Source of the DNA: JANNRA01 sp031401035
GTDB taxonomy: Bacteria > Desulfobacterota > Binatia > HRBIN30 > CADEER01
Length of the DNA stretch: 62,577 nt
Reading direction: 5' to 3'
NCBI GenBank assembly: GCA_031401035.1
Contig: JANNRA010000018.1
Coordinates: 1-62,577, forward strand
This document shows, piece by piece, positions 53,584 to 61,098 of this stretch. A program made the position numbers and the translations under genes. Positions within the stretch are counted from its first letter, which is position 1, and the number at the start of each line of letters is the position of its first letter. Under the pieces are notes generated by a model, which was given only the letters and a program-made list of their open reading frames with translations, did not search any database and was not told where the DNA came from.

Positions 53584-55019
53584 ATAGAATCGGTCTTCTC
53601 GCCGCCGCCTGTATGGCCGGCACCGTCTTGGCGGGGTGCTCGACCGATAGCGGCCCGTCCTGCAGTTTGAACGGTGGCACGACACTAGCCCCGTTGATGC
53701 CTCCCCCGACGCCCTCGATGACTACCCCGACGACCTCGGCGTGGGCGAAATTTGCGGCAGACCCCGCCAATAGCGGTCGGTCGCAGGTGGACCTCGGCGG
53801 CACAGAGATCGAGGGGCGCGTGCTGTTCCCGCGCGACGGGCAGGCGGCCATCGGGCCGGTACAAACGGCCCCGGTGCTTGGCCGGGGAATCATGGTTAGC
53901 GAGGGAGTCTTCAAAGACATCATCTACGTCGGGTCGTCCGACTCCAACGTCTACACCGTCGGCTACGATGGCGAGGCGATCGTCCTCGAGGACAAGATCC
54001 AGGTCGAAGGGGCGGTAACAGGAACGCCGCTGCTCGGCGCGGACGGGACACTGTTCGTGCCGTCGAACGGGACCCTGACGCAGTTCGACCCGGACGGATC
54101 AGAAAAAAACATCGCGACACTTCCGGGCTTCGCGGCGGCGTCGCCGACGATCTGGAACGGCGATGGTACGACATATACGGGAACGCTGTCGGGCGGCTTC
54201 AGCGGCGTATGCCCGAACGGAGTGCAGCGTTTCCAGCTGAGCTTCCCGCTGACCCAATCCGCCGCGGCTGTAGCGCAGGACCCCAACGAACCGACGCAAG
54301 AGACGCCGATCATTGTCGCCGCCGGCTTGGCCGGACAGGTGCGGGCGTACAACATCCGTGGCAGACAGCGCTGGTCCTTCTTTGCCTCGGCGACGATCGA
54401 GGCCGCGGTCGTCATCGACGAGAGCACCGACATCTTTTACGTCGCGGACACCAACGGGCGCGTGTTCGCCGGTGAGCTGGCCAACGGTCTGCCGCTGCCA
54501 GGATTCATGAGCTTCGCCGCCGACGAGAGCATCACGGCGTCGCCGGCCCTCGGTCGAGACAATGCCGCGGTCCCGACGCTCTACGTCGCCGACGTGGGGG
54601 GAACCGTTTACGCGCTCGATCGAGCGACGGGGGTGGTACGCTGGACGTTCGAGGCGGTCGGGCCGATCCAGTCTTCGCTCGTCGTAGCGACCGGTGGGGC
54701 GAAAGACGTCATCGTCTTCGGTGCAGACGTGCTCGCCAACATCAGCATGAGTCCCACCGCGGTACCGGTCGCTGGTCGCGTCTACGCTTTGCGCGACGAT
54801 GGCACGACCGCGACCCCCCTTTGGGATTTCGACACCGACAGTTCGATCGGCGCTGCATCGCCAGCGATCGACTCTGACGGAACCGTGTACATCGGCCGCC
54901 AGGGACAGCAACTCGGGTCTGGCGGCGCGCAGTGCCCAGGTGGAGATGCGTCGACCACCTGCACGGTCAACGTTGGCGGCGCTCTCTACGCCATCAAGCC
55001 GGCTTCGACCGGATTCTGA
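53580..55019 (+). CDS. PQQ-like beta-propeller lipoprotein
   Basis: The 479-residue lipoprotein has lipobox VLAGC after MNRIGLLAAACMAGT, then WAKFAADPANSGRSQ (the opening seen in many PQQ-propeller proteins) and repeated blades such as IIYVGSSDSNVYTVGYDGEA, YVADTNGRVFAGE, YVADVGGTVYALDRATGVVRW and DSDGTVYIGRQG. Unlike its upstream neighbour it lacks the long Cys-rich inserts. The ATG overlaps the neighbour's stop by 4 bp, so the two are coupled and may act together. BamB-like fold, function unknown. Confidence 0.78.
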   Translation: MNRIGLLAAACMAGTVLAGCSTDSGPSCSLNGGTTLAPLMPPPTPSMTTPTTSAWAKFAADPANSGRSQVDLGGTEIEGRVLFPRDGQAAIGPVQTAPVLGRGIMVSEGVFKDIIYVGSSDSNVYTVGYDGEAIVLEDKIQVEGAVTGTPLLGADGTLFVPSNGTLTQFDPDGSEKNIATLPGFAAASPTIWNGDGTTYTGTLSGGFSGVCPNGVQRFQLSFPLTQSAAAVAQDPNEPTQETPIIVAAGLAGQVRAYNIRGRQRWSFFASATIEAAVVIDESTDIFYVADTNGRVFAGELANGLPLPGFMSFAADESITASPALGRDNAAVPTLYVADVGGTVYALDRATGVVRWTFEAVGPIQSSLVVATGGAKDVIVFGADVLANISMSPTAVPVAGRVYALRDDGTTATPLWDFDTDSSIGAASPAIDSDGTVYIGRQGQQLGSGGAQCPGGDASTTCTVNVGGALYAIKPASTGF

Positions 55020-55057
55020 TCGCTCACGCGCGCCCGACCTGCGTCAGCGGTAGTGCG

Positions 55058-55304
55058 TCACGCACGGCGTCGATACGGTCCAAACGGCACGAGCCCAGTG
55101 CCTCGCAGCACTTCAGCCACGGATACGTGCTGCCAGCGCTTGCTTCACGACCTCCGCCTCCGCGTCGTAGCCGATCACCGGCACCAGCGCCGTAACAACG
55201 GCTGGCGACTGCTGCGCCTAGCGAAGGCAGCGGTCGCGATTGGCTTGGATCCCATCAACGCAGCGATCGGCGAGGGCGGTCACCGCCGTGCTCGGCAATG
55301 ACAC
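55058..55304 (-). pseudogene. Decayed C-terminus of a class II fumarase/aspartase
   Basis: The minus strand reads TALADRCVDGIQANRDRCLR, a stop (TAG), then AQQSPAVVTALVPVIGYD and EAEVVKQALA. After a frameshift it continues VAEVLRGTGLVPFGPY to a stop at 55058. The canonical C-terminus of FumC/AspA has the same order: a CxxGIxANxER segment, an S-x-x-x-VTALNPxIGY segment and a final VxELVxxxG helix. With an internal stop, a frameshift and no 5' part, this is a remnant. Its missing 5' end borders the repeat array starting near 55332. Confidence 0.6.
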
Positions 55305-55331
55305 GCTCTCGAGGGCGGGTAACGGTCCATC

Positions 55332-55495
55332 GTGATCACCGGTATCGGCATCGTGATCACCGATGTCGGGATGGTGATCACGCGCTGCGGCGCTACACCC
55401 CCCGCCTCAGACTGGGAGGCGGGGAGTGTAGCGCTCGCTCAGGGCATGATCATGTTTCCGGAATCGGGGATCACAATCCCGAAACGGGTGATCAC
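55332..55495. repeat. GTGATCAC palindrome array
   Basis: The 8-bp palindrome GTGATCAC occurs at 55332-55339, 55353-55360, 55374-55381 and 55488-55495. The first three are exactly 21 bp apart (start to start). Related CATGATCATG (55446-55455) and GGGATCACAATCCCG lie between. Spaced GATCAC units of this kind resemble multiple terminal repeats of insertion sequences, such as IS21-like ends; this assignment is by memory only. Confidence 0.6.
55390..55434. repeat. Long inverted repeat inside the mobile-element scar
   Basis: Arms of about 19 bp, starting GCGCTACAC at 55390 and ending GTGTAGCGC at 55434, flank a 7-nt centre with one or two mismatches. It can form a strong hairpin but has no T-tract. 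It lies between the third and fourth GTGATCAC copies. Confidence 0.7.
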
Positions 55496-55519
55496 GAAGG
55501 ACCGTTACCCGCAGCTCAG

Positions 55520-55768
55520 GAGTCGATCAACCTCGTGATCGAGCAACGAACCGGCACGATCGACTACTGGAAGAACAGCTACCACCAACAGCGGTGGCTG
55601 GCGTCGGCGCTGCTCAACATCGAGCCCCGGTTGCGACGGTTGAGCGGCTGCAAGCATTTGCCGGCGCTGCGTCACGCCCTCCGCGCGCACAAAACAGCCG
55701 CCGAGCAGAAGCCCAACGGACGGACGGCAGCGTACGATAAGTACGGGGCCCTACCCATTTTCAACTGA
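55520..55768 (+). pseudogene. Transposase C-terminal remnant
   Basis: The frame reads ESINLVIEQRTGTIDYWKNS, then QRWLASALLNIEPRLRRLSG and HLPALRHALRAH. This matches from memory the C-terminal pattern of Mutator/IS256-like transposases (a VIEQRT-x-W-x-(S)-x-RW-x-A-A-L-x-x-E-x-R-x-R-x-x-G unit). Only ~80 residues are left; the DDE catalytic part is absent. The family is uncertain. Confidence 0.45.
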
Positions 55769-55847
55769 GATCAGGATGCCCCTCGGTAGCAGGCTGCAAC
55801 CATGATTGTTCCCCGCAAGTGGCGAGCTGGGATCACGCGGAGGGGAG

Positions 55848-55875
55848 TTCGGCGGCGCGTACTGACGCCGCCAAA
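55848..55875 (-). terminator. Hairpin downstream of rplI
   Basis: A 10-bp inverted repeat (55848-55857 with 55866-55875, 8-nt loop) lies 11 bp beyond the rplI stop on the minus strand. It lacks a T-tract, so it is only a possible terminator or 3' stabiliser for the prs-to-rplI transcript. Confidence 0.35.
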
Positions 55876-55885
55876 CCAGCCAACG

Positions 55886-56335
55886 TCACTCCGCGGTCGG
55901 CGCGACGGTGACGGTCACGGTCGCCTGTACGCCTGCCCCAAGCGCGATTGAGACGAGGTGCGTGCCCAGCGTCTTGATAGGCTCGTCGAGGCGGATCCGG
56001 CGGCGCTCGACAGCAAATCCGGCATCAGACAATGCGTGTTCGATGTCGATGTTGGTAACCGAGCCGAACAGCTTTCCCTCGTCGCCGGCGCGCGCCTGTA
56101 TCGTCAAAGGCGTTGAGGAGAGCCGCTTGGCCAGCTGGTCCGCGGCAGAAAGCGCCCGCTTACGCTTCTCTTCGACCATCCGCTTTTCGTGGTCAAGCAC
56201 ACGCAGATTGCGCTTGTCGGCCACGCTCGCGAGGCCGCGCGGCAGCAAGTAGTTGCGGGCGTACCCTGGACGCACCTTGACAATATCGCCCATAGTCCCG
56301 AGGTGCAGAACGTCTTCGCGCAGGATGACTTCCAT
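55886..56335 (-). CDS. rplI: 50S ribosomal protein L9
   Basis: The 149-residue protein has the L9 N-terminal domain EVILREDVLHLGTMGDIVKVRPGYARNYLLPRGLA, the central helix and a C-terminal domain. The ATG at 56335 has AGAGGA 8 bp upstream, which fixes the start. Last gene of rpsF-rpsR-rplI. Confidence 0.96.
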   Translation of the reverse strand: MEVILREDVLHLGTMGDIVKVRPGYARNYLLPRGLASVADKRNLRVLDHEKRMVEEKRKRALSAADQLAKRLSSTPLTIQARAGDEGKLFGSVTNIDIEHALSDAGFAVERRRIRLDEPIKTLGTHLVSIALGAGVQATVTVTVAPTAE

Positions 56336-56382
56336 GGTGTGGTCCTCTATCGATCCGGTCCGGACTGGCGCGACGGCCGCGT

Positions 56383-56667
56383 CTAGACCGTCGTCACGGT
56401 ATACGGAAGCAGCGCCACTGTGCGCGCACGCTTGATCGCAGTCGTCAGCGACCGCTGGTGGCGCGAGCATGTGCCCGTGATGCGACTGGGAATAATCTTG
56501 CCCCGCTCGGTCAGGTAGTTACCCAGACCACGTGCGTCCTTGTAATCGATGCGCGATTCCTTGTCGGCACAGAAACGGCAGACCTTCCGTCGTCCAGGGC
56601 GGCGCCGAAAACCACCGCCGCGCTCTTCACGTCCGCCGTTCCTCTCCTGCTTACCTCGCATTGCCAT
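56383..56667 (-). CDS. rpsR: 30S ribosomal protein S18
   Basis: The 94-residue basic protein contains KVCRFCADKESRIDYKD and LTERGKIIPSRITGTCSRHQRSLTTAIKRAR, diagnostic of bS18. It retains a CxxC plus a further Cys near CSRH, the zinc-type (C+) paralogue pattern. It binds S6 in the 30S platform. Confidence 0.97.
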   Translation of the reverse strand: MAMRGKQERNGGREERGGGFRRRPGRRKVCRFCADKESRIDYKDARGLGNYLTERGKIIPSRITGTCSRHQRSLTTAIKRARTVALLPYTVTTV

Positions 56668-56679
56668 AATCGCTCTCCC

Positions 56680-57045
56680 TCACTCAGCCGGCGCTGGTGC
56701 CGCATCGGCGGCCTCTGCCCGCCGACGCGCCTTGCCCGGCTTTTCCTTGATCTTCGTGGTCACCGTCGCGACGGACACGAAGCGCAAGATCTCGTCAGCA
56801 ATCTTCAGGGTGCGCTCAAGTTCCCGTACCACGTCCGCCGAAGAATCATACTCCGCCAACACGTAGTACCCGCGATGCAACTTACGGATGGGGTACGCGA
56901 GTTCACGCATCCCCCACTCCTGCATCCCCTGCACCTGGCCACCGCCCTCTTCGATCAGACGCTTGGCGCGTTCAATCGTCTCACGTACCTGTGCCTCTGG
57001 CAGTTCCGGATGCAGAACCACAAGCGTTTCATATCGTCGAATCAT
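56680..57045 (-). CDS. rpsF: 30S ribosomal protein S6
   Basis: The 121-residue protein shows MIRRYETLVVLHPELPEAQV and REWGMRELAYPIRKLHRGYY-like sequence (WGMRELAYPIRKLHRGYYVL), the bS6 core; the last ~20 residues are basic and Ala-rich. First of the rpsF-rpsR-rplI set, 21 bp after pth. Confidence 0.96.
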   Translation of the reverse strand: MIRRYETLVVLHPELPEAQVRETIERAKRLIEEGGGQVQGMQEWGMRELAYPIRKLHRGYYVLAEYDSSADVVRELERTLKIADEILRFVSVATVTTKIKEKPGKARRRAEAADAAPAPAE

Positions 57046-57066
57046 CTACGAGTACTCCTTGAAACC

Positions 57067-57627
57067 TTAGACTGGCCCTGCGGGCCGTGCATTGAATCGA
57101 TTCATGGCCGCCGCGACACCTTCGGAAATGATACACTCGACCGCGTCGCCGGCACGGGCGACGGCCGTTGCCAGCAACATCCGCTCCGCGGGTGCGGCAG
57201 GAGACAGGACATGCGCTGGTGCCGGGACGCCCTCCGGCGGCCTCCCGATCCCGACCCGTACGCGCACGAACTCGTTCCCAAGCCGCCCGGCCAGAGACGC
57301 CACTCCGCGGTGACCTCCAGCACCCCCGCCAGGACGCACCCGCAGTTGGCCGACCGGAAGGTCGAGGTCGTCATACGCCGCGATGACCGCTTCGGCTCCG
57401 TGCTCAGCCTCGAGCGCGTCCGCACTCCGATTCATGTAGGTCTGCGGCTGAACCAACTGGACGACGACGCCGTCCCGCACCGCGGTAGCCCGCCGCGCCC
57501 GTTCGTCGGCCGCCTCCAGTGCGACGCCCCATCGCTGTGCAAGTTCTTCGACCACCATGAATCCCACGTTGTGTCGCGTGTCCACGTAGGCTGCGCCGGG
57601 ATTTCCGAGTCCGACGACGACCCACAT
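57067..57627 (-). CDS. pth: Peptidyl-tRNA hydrolase
   Basis: The 186-residue enzyme frees stalled tRNA. Seen: VVVGLGNPGAAYVDTRHNVGF with the catalytic His, PQTYMNRS with the conserved Asn, AYDDLDLPVGQLRVRPGGGAGGHRG and VRVGIGRP. In the peptide-binding loop MNxSG is MNRSA, a minor variation. It lies between rplY and rpsF. Confidence 0.95.
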   Translation of the reverse strand: MWVVVGLGNPGAAYVDTRHNVGFMVVEELAQRWGVALEAADERARRATAVRDGVVVQLVQPQTYMNRSADALEAEHGAEAVIAAYDDLDLPVGQLRVRPGGGAGGHRGVASLAGRLGNEFVRVRVGIGRPPEGVPAPAHVLSPAAPAERMLLATAVARAGDAVECIISEGVAAAMNRFNARPAGPV

Positions 57628-57639
57628 TGCGAATGCCGC

Positions 57640-58332
57640 CTACGAGGACGCCTTTCCACCGGCGGACGCCTTCCCGGCTGCTGGTGCCTTGCCGGCCTCG
57701 GCCTTGGCGGCGTCCGCGGCGGGAGCCGCGGCACCCTCCGCGCCGGGCGCGCCTGCAGCCGCAACCTTGACCTCTTCGACAACCGGCGGCAGGACGCTTA
57801 CCACCGCCTCATCGGTGTCAATAACAATTTCTGCACTGGCCGGCGCCCTGAGGTCCCTGAGGTGCAATACGTCATGAATCGCGAGACTGGTGACATCGAC
57901 TTCAATGAAGTCTGGGATCTCGGTCGGCAGGCACCGCACCTCCACTTCGCGGCGAATGGGTTGCAGGATGCCGCCATTCTCGACGCCAGCGGCACGTCCG
58001 ACGAAGTGGAGAGCCACGCGCAGCGTGAGGCGTGCGTTCACGTCGACCTCGTACAAATCGGCATGGATGGGGTGGCGGGAAAGGGGGTGCCGCTGCACCT
58101 CTTTGACCAGCACCAGTCTGCCGCCGAGGTCGGTGGTAGCGGATGTGAGTCGGATTAGGTGCGTACCCTCGAGGGCTCCGATCTTCGCCTCGAATTCCTT
58201 GGCATCAACCGCTACGGCCGTCGAACCGCGTCCCGCTCCGTACAACACCGCAGGCACCTTCCCCTGCAAACGTACCGCGCGCGCCGTACCCTTGCCGCCG
58301 CGCGGCTCAATTCCAAGTTCGATCGCTTCCAT
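57640..58332 (-). CDS. rplY: 50S ribosomal protein L25 (CTC/TL5 form)
   Basis: The 230-residue protein has the 5S-binding L25 domain (GKGTARAVRLQGKVPAVLYG) and the extra beta domain of the CTC form (IPDFIEVDVTSLAIHDVLHLRDL), ending in a ~45-residue Ala/Gly/Lys tail. The rplY-pth pair behind prs is common. It helps organise 5S rRNA. Confidence 0.94.
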   Translation of the reverse strand: MEAIELGIEPRGGKGTARAVRLQGKVPAVLYGAGRGSTAVAVDAKEFEAKIGALEGTHLIRLTSATTDLGGRLVLVKEVQRHPLSRHPIHADLYEVDVNARLTLRVALHFVGRAAGVENGGILQPIRREVEVRCLPTEIPDFIEVDVTSLAIHDVLHLRDLRAPASAEIVIDTDEAVVSVLPPVVEEVKVAAAGAPGAEGAAAPAADAAKAEAGKAPAAGKASAGGKASS

Positions 58333-58362
58333 GCTTCCTCGTACTCCTCACCGCCGCTTGCC

Positions 58363-59307
58363 TCAGACAAACAGCGAACTGATTGATTCCTCACGATGTG
58401 TGCGTCGAATCGCCTCGGCGAGGAGCCGAGCCACCGACAGAACCTTTATCTTCTCGCACTCCTGCCCGACCGACCGCAACGGGATCGTGTCGGTTACCAC
58501 TAGACTCGACAGGTTCGAGTCGCGGATCCGATCGATGGCCGGACCGGAGAGGATCGGGTGCGTACAGCAGGCAATAACCTCCGTCGCCCCCGCGTCGCGC
58601 AGAGCGCCGGCGGCCGTCGCCAGCGTCCCGGCCGTGTCGACGATGTCGTCGACGATGACCGCGGTCTGTCCCGCAACATCGCCAACGACCCGCATCTCAG
58701 CGACCTCGTTGGCCCGTGCGCGCCGTTTGTCGATTATTGCCAGGGTGGCATCCAGTCGCTTCGCAAACGCCCGCGCCCGTTCCACGCCCCCAGGATCGGG
58801 CGACACCACGGCCACCGGGCCATTGCGCAGGCGTTCCTGAATCTCCTTCAGCAGAACCGGCGTCGCAAACAAATTGTCCACGGGAATGTCGAAGAAACCT
58901 TGGATCTGCCCCGCGTGGAGGTCGATCGTGAGGACTCGAGACGCACCAGCCGCCGTGATGAGATCGGCGACGAGTTTGGCGCTGATCGGAACGCGCGGCG
59001 AAACCTTCCGATCCTGTCGAGCGTAGCCGAAGTATGGGATTACGGCCGTGATGCGTTTCGCCGATGCGCGGCGAAACGCATCGAGCATCAAGAGCAGCTC
59101 CATAAGGGTATCGTTGACAGGAGTGCAGGTGGACTGCACCACGAACACGTCTCCACCGCGGACATTTTCCGCGATCTCGACCATGACCTCGCCGTCGCTG
59201 AAGCGGCGCACCTCCGCATTGCCGAGCGGAACATCAAGGTGCCGACACACCTCGGCGACGAGAGCGCGGTTCGAGTTGCCGGTGAAGACTTGGATCTCGT
59301 CTCTCAC
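58363..59307 (-). CDS. prs: Ribose-phosphate pyrophosphokinase
   Basis: The 314-residue class I PRPP synthase has FTGNSNRALVAEV, DVFVVQSTCTPVNDTLMELL, YFGYARQDRK (catalytic loop), TIDLHAGQIQGFF (Mg-binding DLHA) and the PRPP loop AVIVDDIVDTAGTL. It supplies PRPP to the purF and pyrE steps encoded elsewhere in this window. It is 20 bp from the tRNA-Gln gene. Confidence 0.97.
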   Translation of the reverse strand: MRDEIQVFTGNSNRALVAEVCRHLDVPLGNAEVRRFSDGEVMVEIAENVRGGDVFVVQSTCTPVNDTLMELLLMLDAFRRASAKRITAVIPYFGYARQDRKVSPRVPISAKLVADLITAAGASRVLTIDLHAGQIQGFFDIPVDNLFATPVLLKEIQERLRNGPVAVVSPDPGGVERARAFAKRLDATLAIIDKRRARANEVAEMRVVGDVAGQTAVIVDDIVDTAGTLATAAGALRDAGATEVIACCTHPILSGPAIDRIRDSNLSSLVVTDTIPLRSVGQECEKIKVLSVARLLAEAIRRTHREESISSLFV

Positions 59308-59327
59308 CTGTTACCTCGCCTGCATAA

Positions 59328-59399
59328 CTGGGCGGGAAGGATTCGAACCTTCGATACCGGATCCAAAGTCCGGGGCCTTGCCAGCTTGGCGACCGCCCA
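59328..59399 (-). tRNA. tRNA-Gln (anticodon TTG)
   Basis: A complete cloverleaf on the minus strand: acceptor TGGGCGG with CCGCCCA, anticodon stem CCGGA/TCCGG with loop CTTTGGA giving TTG, and T-arm GAAGG TTCGAAT CCTTC. The 3' CCA is not encoded. Its 5' end abuts the ispE stop codon with no gap, so it must be cut out of an ispE-tRNA-prs transcript or have its own promoter inside ispE. Confidence 0.93.
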
Positions 59400-60299
59400 T
59401 CATGTCGCGTCGTCCATCTCGATTGCCGGTAGCTGTTCCACGATGCCTGTCGCCCGCGCCCAAACGCCGCGCGCCCGAAACCATGCCGCTGCGGCCCTTG
59501 CGTCATCGCCGCGATTCCATATCCCAAACATCCCCGAACCACTCCCAGTCATAGCCACATGGCGCGCTCCGAGGGCGCGGAACTCACGCTTCAGTTCCTT
59601 CAGTTCGGGAAGTAGGCTCGTGGCTGCCGGCTCAAGGTCGTTCTGCAATTCTGTGCGCCACGAGCCTTGGACCGCCGAGGGCGCGCGGACCATACTTTCC
59701 CCACCTTCTCTTGTCAACGAACCGTCGAACTTGCCGTAGACTTCCGCGGTACTCAAGCCAACCCCAGGGAAAACAACCACCAGGGCTGCGATCCTCGAAC
59801 GAAGAGACGGAGTGGAGACCGGTTCTAACACCTCGCCCACACCGCCCATCCGCGCTGGTTTTCCGTAAAGGAAAAATGGCACATCCGCCCCGAGCTCGAG
59901 CGCCCACTCTGACAACGTGGACCCCGGTATGGGCCTCGGGGACAGGGCGTTGAGCCCGCGGAGCGTCGCGGCAGCGTCGCTGCTCCCCCCACCGAATCCC
60001 CCTCCAGATGGGATGCCCTTGCACAGCATGATCTCAACAGCCAGATCCACACCAGCCCTTCGACAGTACAACGCAGCCGCTTTCCAGGCGAGATTGGAGG
60101 CGTTCTGGGGGGCGGCATTCGCGGGCTCACAACAAATCGAGATCGGAGCAGCGCCCATTGGACGAGGCCCTGCGTAAATATTAAGCATGTCAAAGACGCG
60201 AATGGGCACCACAAGCGAATTCATTACATGGTACCCATCCGCCCTCAGTCCGCAGATATGCAGCCCGAGATTCACCTTAGCCGATGCGGGTACGCACAC
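59400..60299 (-). CDS. ispE: 4-diphosphocytidyl-2-C-methyl-D-erythritol kinase
   Basis: The GHMP kinase phosphorylates CDP-ME in the MEP pathway, the step before IspF. It shows PASAKVNLGLHICGLRADGYH at the start, the ATP loop IPSGGGFGGGSSDAAATLRGLN, and GADVPFFLYG. The frame is open to a GTG at 60389 (329 aa). The GTG at 60299 gives 299 residues, nearer the usual 280-300, and starts at the homologous part, so it is preferred. Codon GC is a little lower than in neighbours. Confidence 0.9.
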   Translation of the reverse strand: MCVPASAKVNLGLHICGLRADGYHVMNSLVVPIRVFDMLNIYAGPRPMGAAPISICCEPANAAPQNASNLAWKAAALYCRRAGVDLAVEIMLCKGIPSGGGFGGGSSDAAATLRGLNALSPRPIPGSTLSEWALELGADVPFFLYGKPARMGGVGEVLEPVSTPSLRSRIAALVVVFPGVGLSTAEVYGKFDGSLTREGGESMVRAPSAVQGSWRTELQNDLEPAATSLLPELKELKREFRALGARHVAMTGSGSGMFGIWNRGDDARAAAAWFRARGVWARATGIVEQLPAIEMDDAT

Positions 60300-60398
60300 C
60301 CGTCTTGCTGGCACATGGGCGCACGAATCCGTGGAATCGGACACAGTCGGATTGAGAGGAATCACAGGTATTGTCAGTCGCTGGTACACTCAGCTCAA

Positions 60399-60427
60399 TT
60401 GACGGGTCCTCGCAGGCCATGCTACTG
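60399..60427 (+). promoter_or_regulatory. Possible promoter for tRNA-Arg
   Basis: TTGACG at 60399-60404 is followed 16-17 bp later by GCTACT/CTACTG, about 27 bp upstream of the tRNA. The -35 box is near consensus; the -10 box is weak. Confidence 0.35.
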
Positions 60428-60453
60428 CCAGCAAGTCTCCCTGGCACCAATAC

Positions 60454-60525
60454 GCCCCCGTAGTGAAAAGGATATCACACAGGTCTCCGGCACCTGTAGT
60501 CCAGGTTCGACTCCTGGCGGGGGCG
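60454..60525 (+). tRNA. tRNA-Arg (anticodon CCG)
   Basis: Acceptor GCCCCCG pairs with CGGGGGC, the D-arm is GTGA...TCAC, the anticodon stem is CAGGT/ACCTG with loop CTCCGGC giving CCG, and the T-arm is CCAGG TTCGACT CCTGG. The 3' CCA is not encoded. It reads CGG arginine codons, which are frequent in this GC-rich genome. No integrase or att duplication is seen beside it. Confidence 0.92.
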
Positions 60526-60556
60526 CTCGCCTACCGCCGAGGCGACCGATATCGGC

Positions 60557-60585
60557 TTGATTTTCCCTTATTCTTTGGGTACCTT
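60557..60585 (+). promoter_or_regulatory. Possible promoter for the zinc-ribbon gene
   Basis: TTGATT (60557-60562) and TACCTT (60580-60585) are separated by 17 bp in a locally AT-rich stretch upstream of the small gene at 60643. Match quality is moderate. Confidence 0.3.
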
Positions 60586-60642
60586 CGCTCGCCGTTCGGG
60601 TCAGAAACCCAAGCGGGGATGCGGCGTACGAAGGAGGTGGAG

Positions 60643-60825
60643 ATGGATTTCCCGAAGTGCCTTAAGTGCAATGGCGGAGCTTTGATTCCGCTCTCAGACT
60701 ACGGACAGGAGGGCGCTTCGGTGATGTTCAAGGCCTGGGTCTGTACCAACCCTGAATGCGGATTCTCTCTACGAGTTGACAAAGGAGAGGTTACGTACGG
60801 AAAGAAGATCGACTTCAAGCACTGA
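60643..60825 (+). CDS. Small zinc-ribbon protein, unknown function
   Basis: The 60-residue product (MDFPKCLKCNGGALIPLSDYG, ending KKIDFKH) has a CxxC pair near the N-terminus and a CTNPEC pair ~27 residues later, which would bind one zinc as a rubredoxin-like knuckle or zinc ribbon. AAGGAGG lies 5 bp before the ATG, so translation is well supported. It sits between tRNA-Arg and the end of the rRNA operon, convergent with the latter. Confidence 0.7.
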   Translation: MDFPKCLKCNGGALIPLSDYGQEGASVMFKAWVCTNPECGFSLRVDKGEVTYGKKIDFKH

Positions 60826-60875
60826 TGCCCGCCAGGGCCACCCGTACCCACCGTCCGGCGGCAGCCCGTGAAAAC

Positions 60876-60910
60876 AAAAAAGCCCAGCCTGAGTCAGGCT
60901 GGGCTTTTTC
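60876..60910 (-). terminator. Bidirectional intrinsic terminator of the rRNA operon
   Basis: A perfect 10-bp stem (60881-60890 with 60896-60905, loop GAGTC) is flanked by A-runs on the left and T-runs on the right, so it works on both strands. It ends the 23S-5S transcript on the minus strand and the zinc-ribbon gene on the plus strand. Confidence 0.95.
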
Positions 60911-60917
60911 GTTTAGA

Positions 60918-61032
60918 TCCGGCGGCGTCCTACTCTCCCACTGGGCAACCCAGTAGTACCATCGGCGCTGGAGGGCTTAACTGCCGTGTTCGGAATGGGA
61001 ACGGGTGTGACCCCTCCGCCATAGCCACCGAA
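60918..61032 (-). rRNA. rrf: 5S ribosomal RNA
   Basis: The minus strand contains the conserved 5S core CCCATTCCGAACACGG and ends GAGAGTAGGACGCCGCC. The terminal helix pairs CGGTGGC (5') with GCCGCCG (3'). Ends are estimated from that helix to within a few bases. Confidence 0.93.
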
Positions 61033-61098
61033 AACCTATATAAATTTGACAATTGCATACGGGACGGATCGAGCGCACTGGAAATTCGGGAAAAATAG

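Noticed and set aside
55332..55495. Possible CRISPR array from the regular GTGATCAC repeats
   Set aside because: The repeats are only 8 bp, the spacing of 21 bp leaves 13-bp intervals, and the fourth copy is far off; no cas genes in view.
60454..60525. tRNA-Arg as an integration site
   Set aside because: No integrase gene and no duplicated tRNA 3' end in the flanking sequence.
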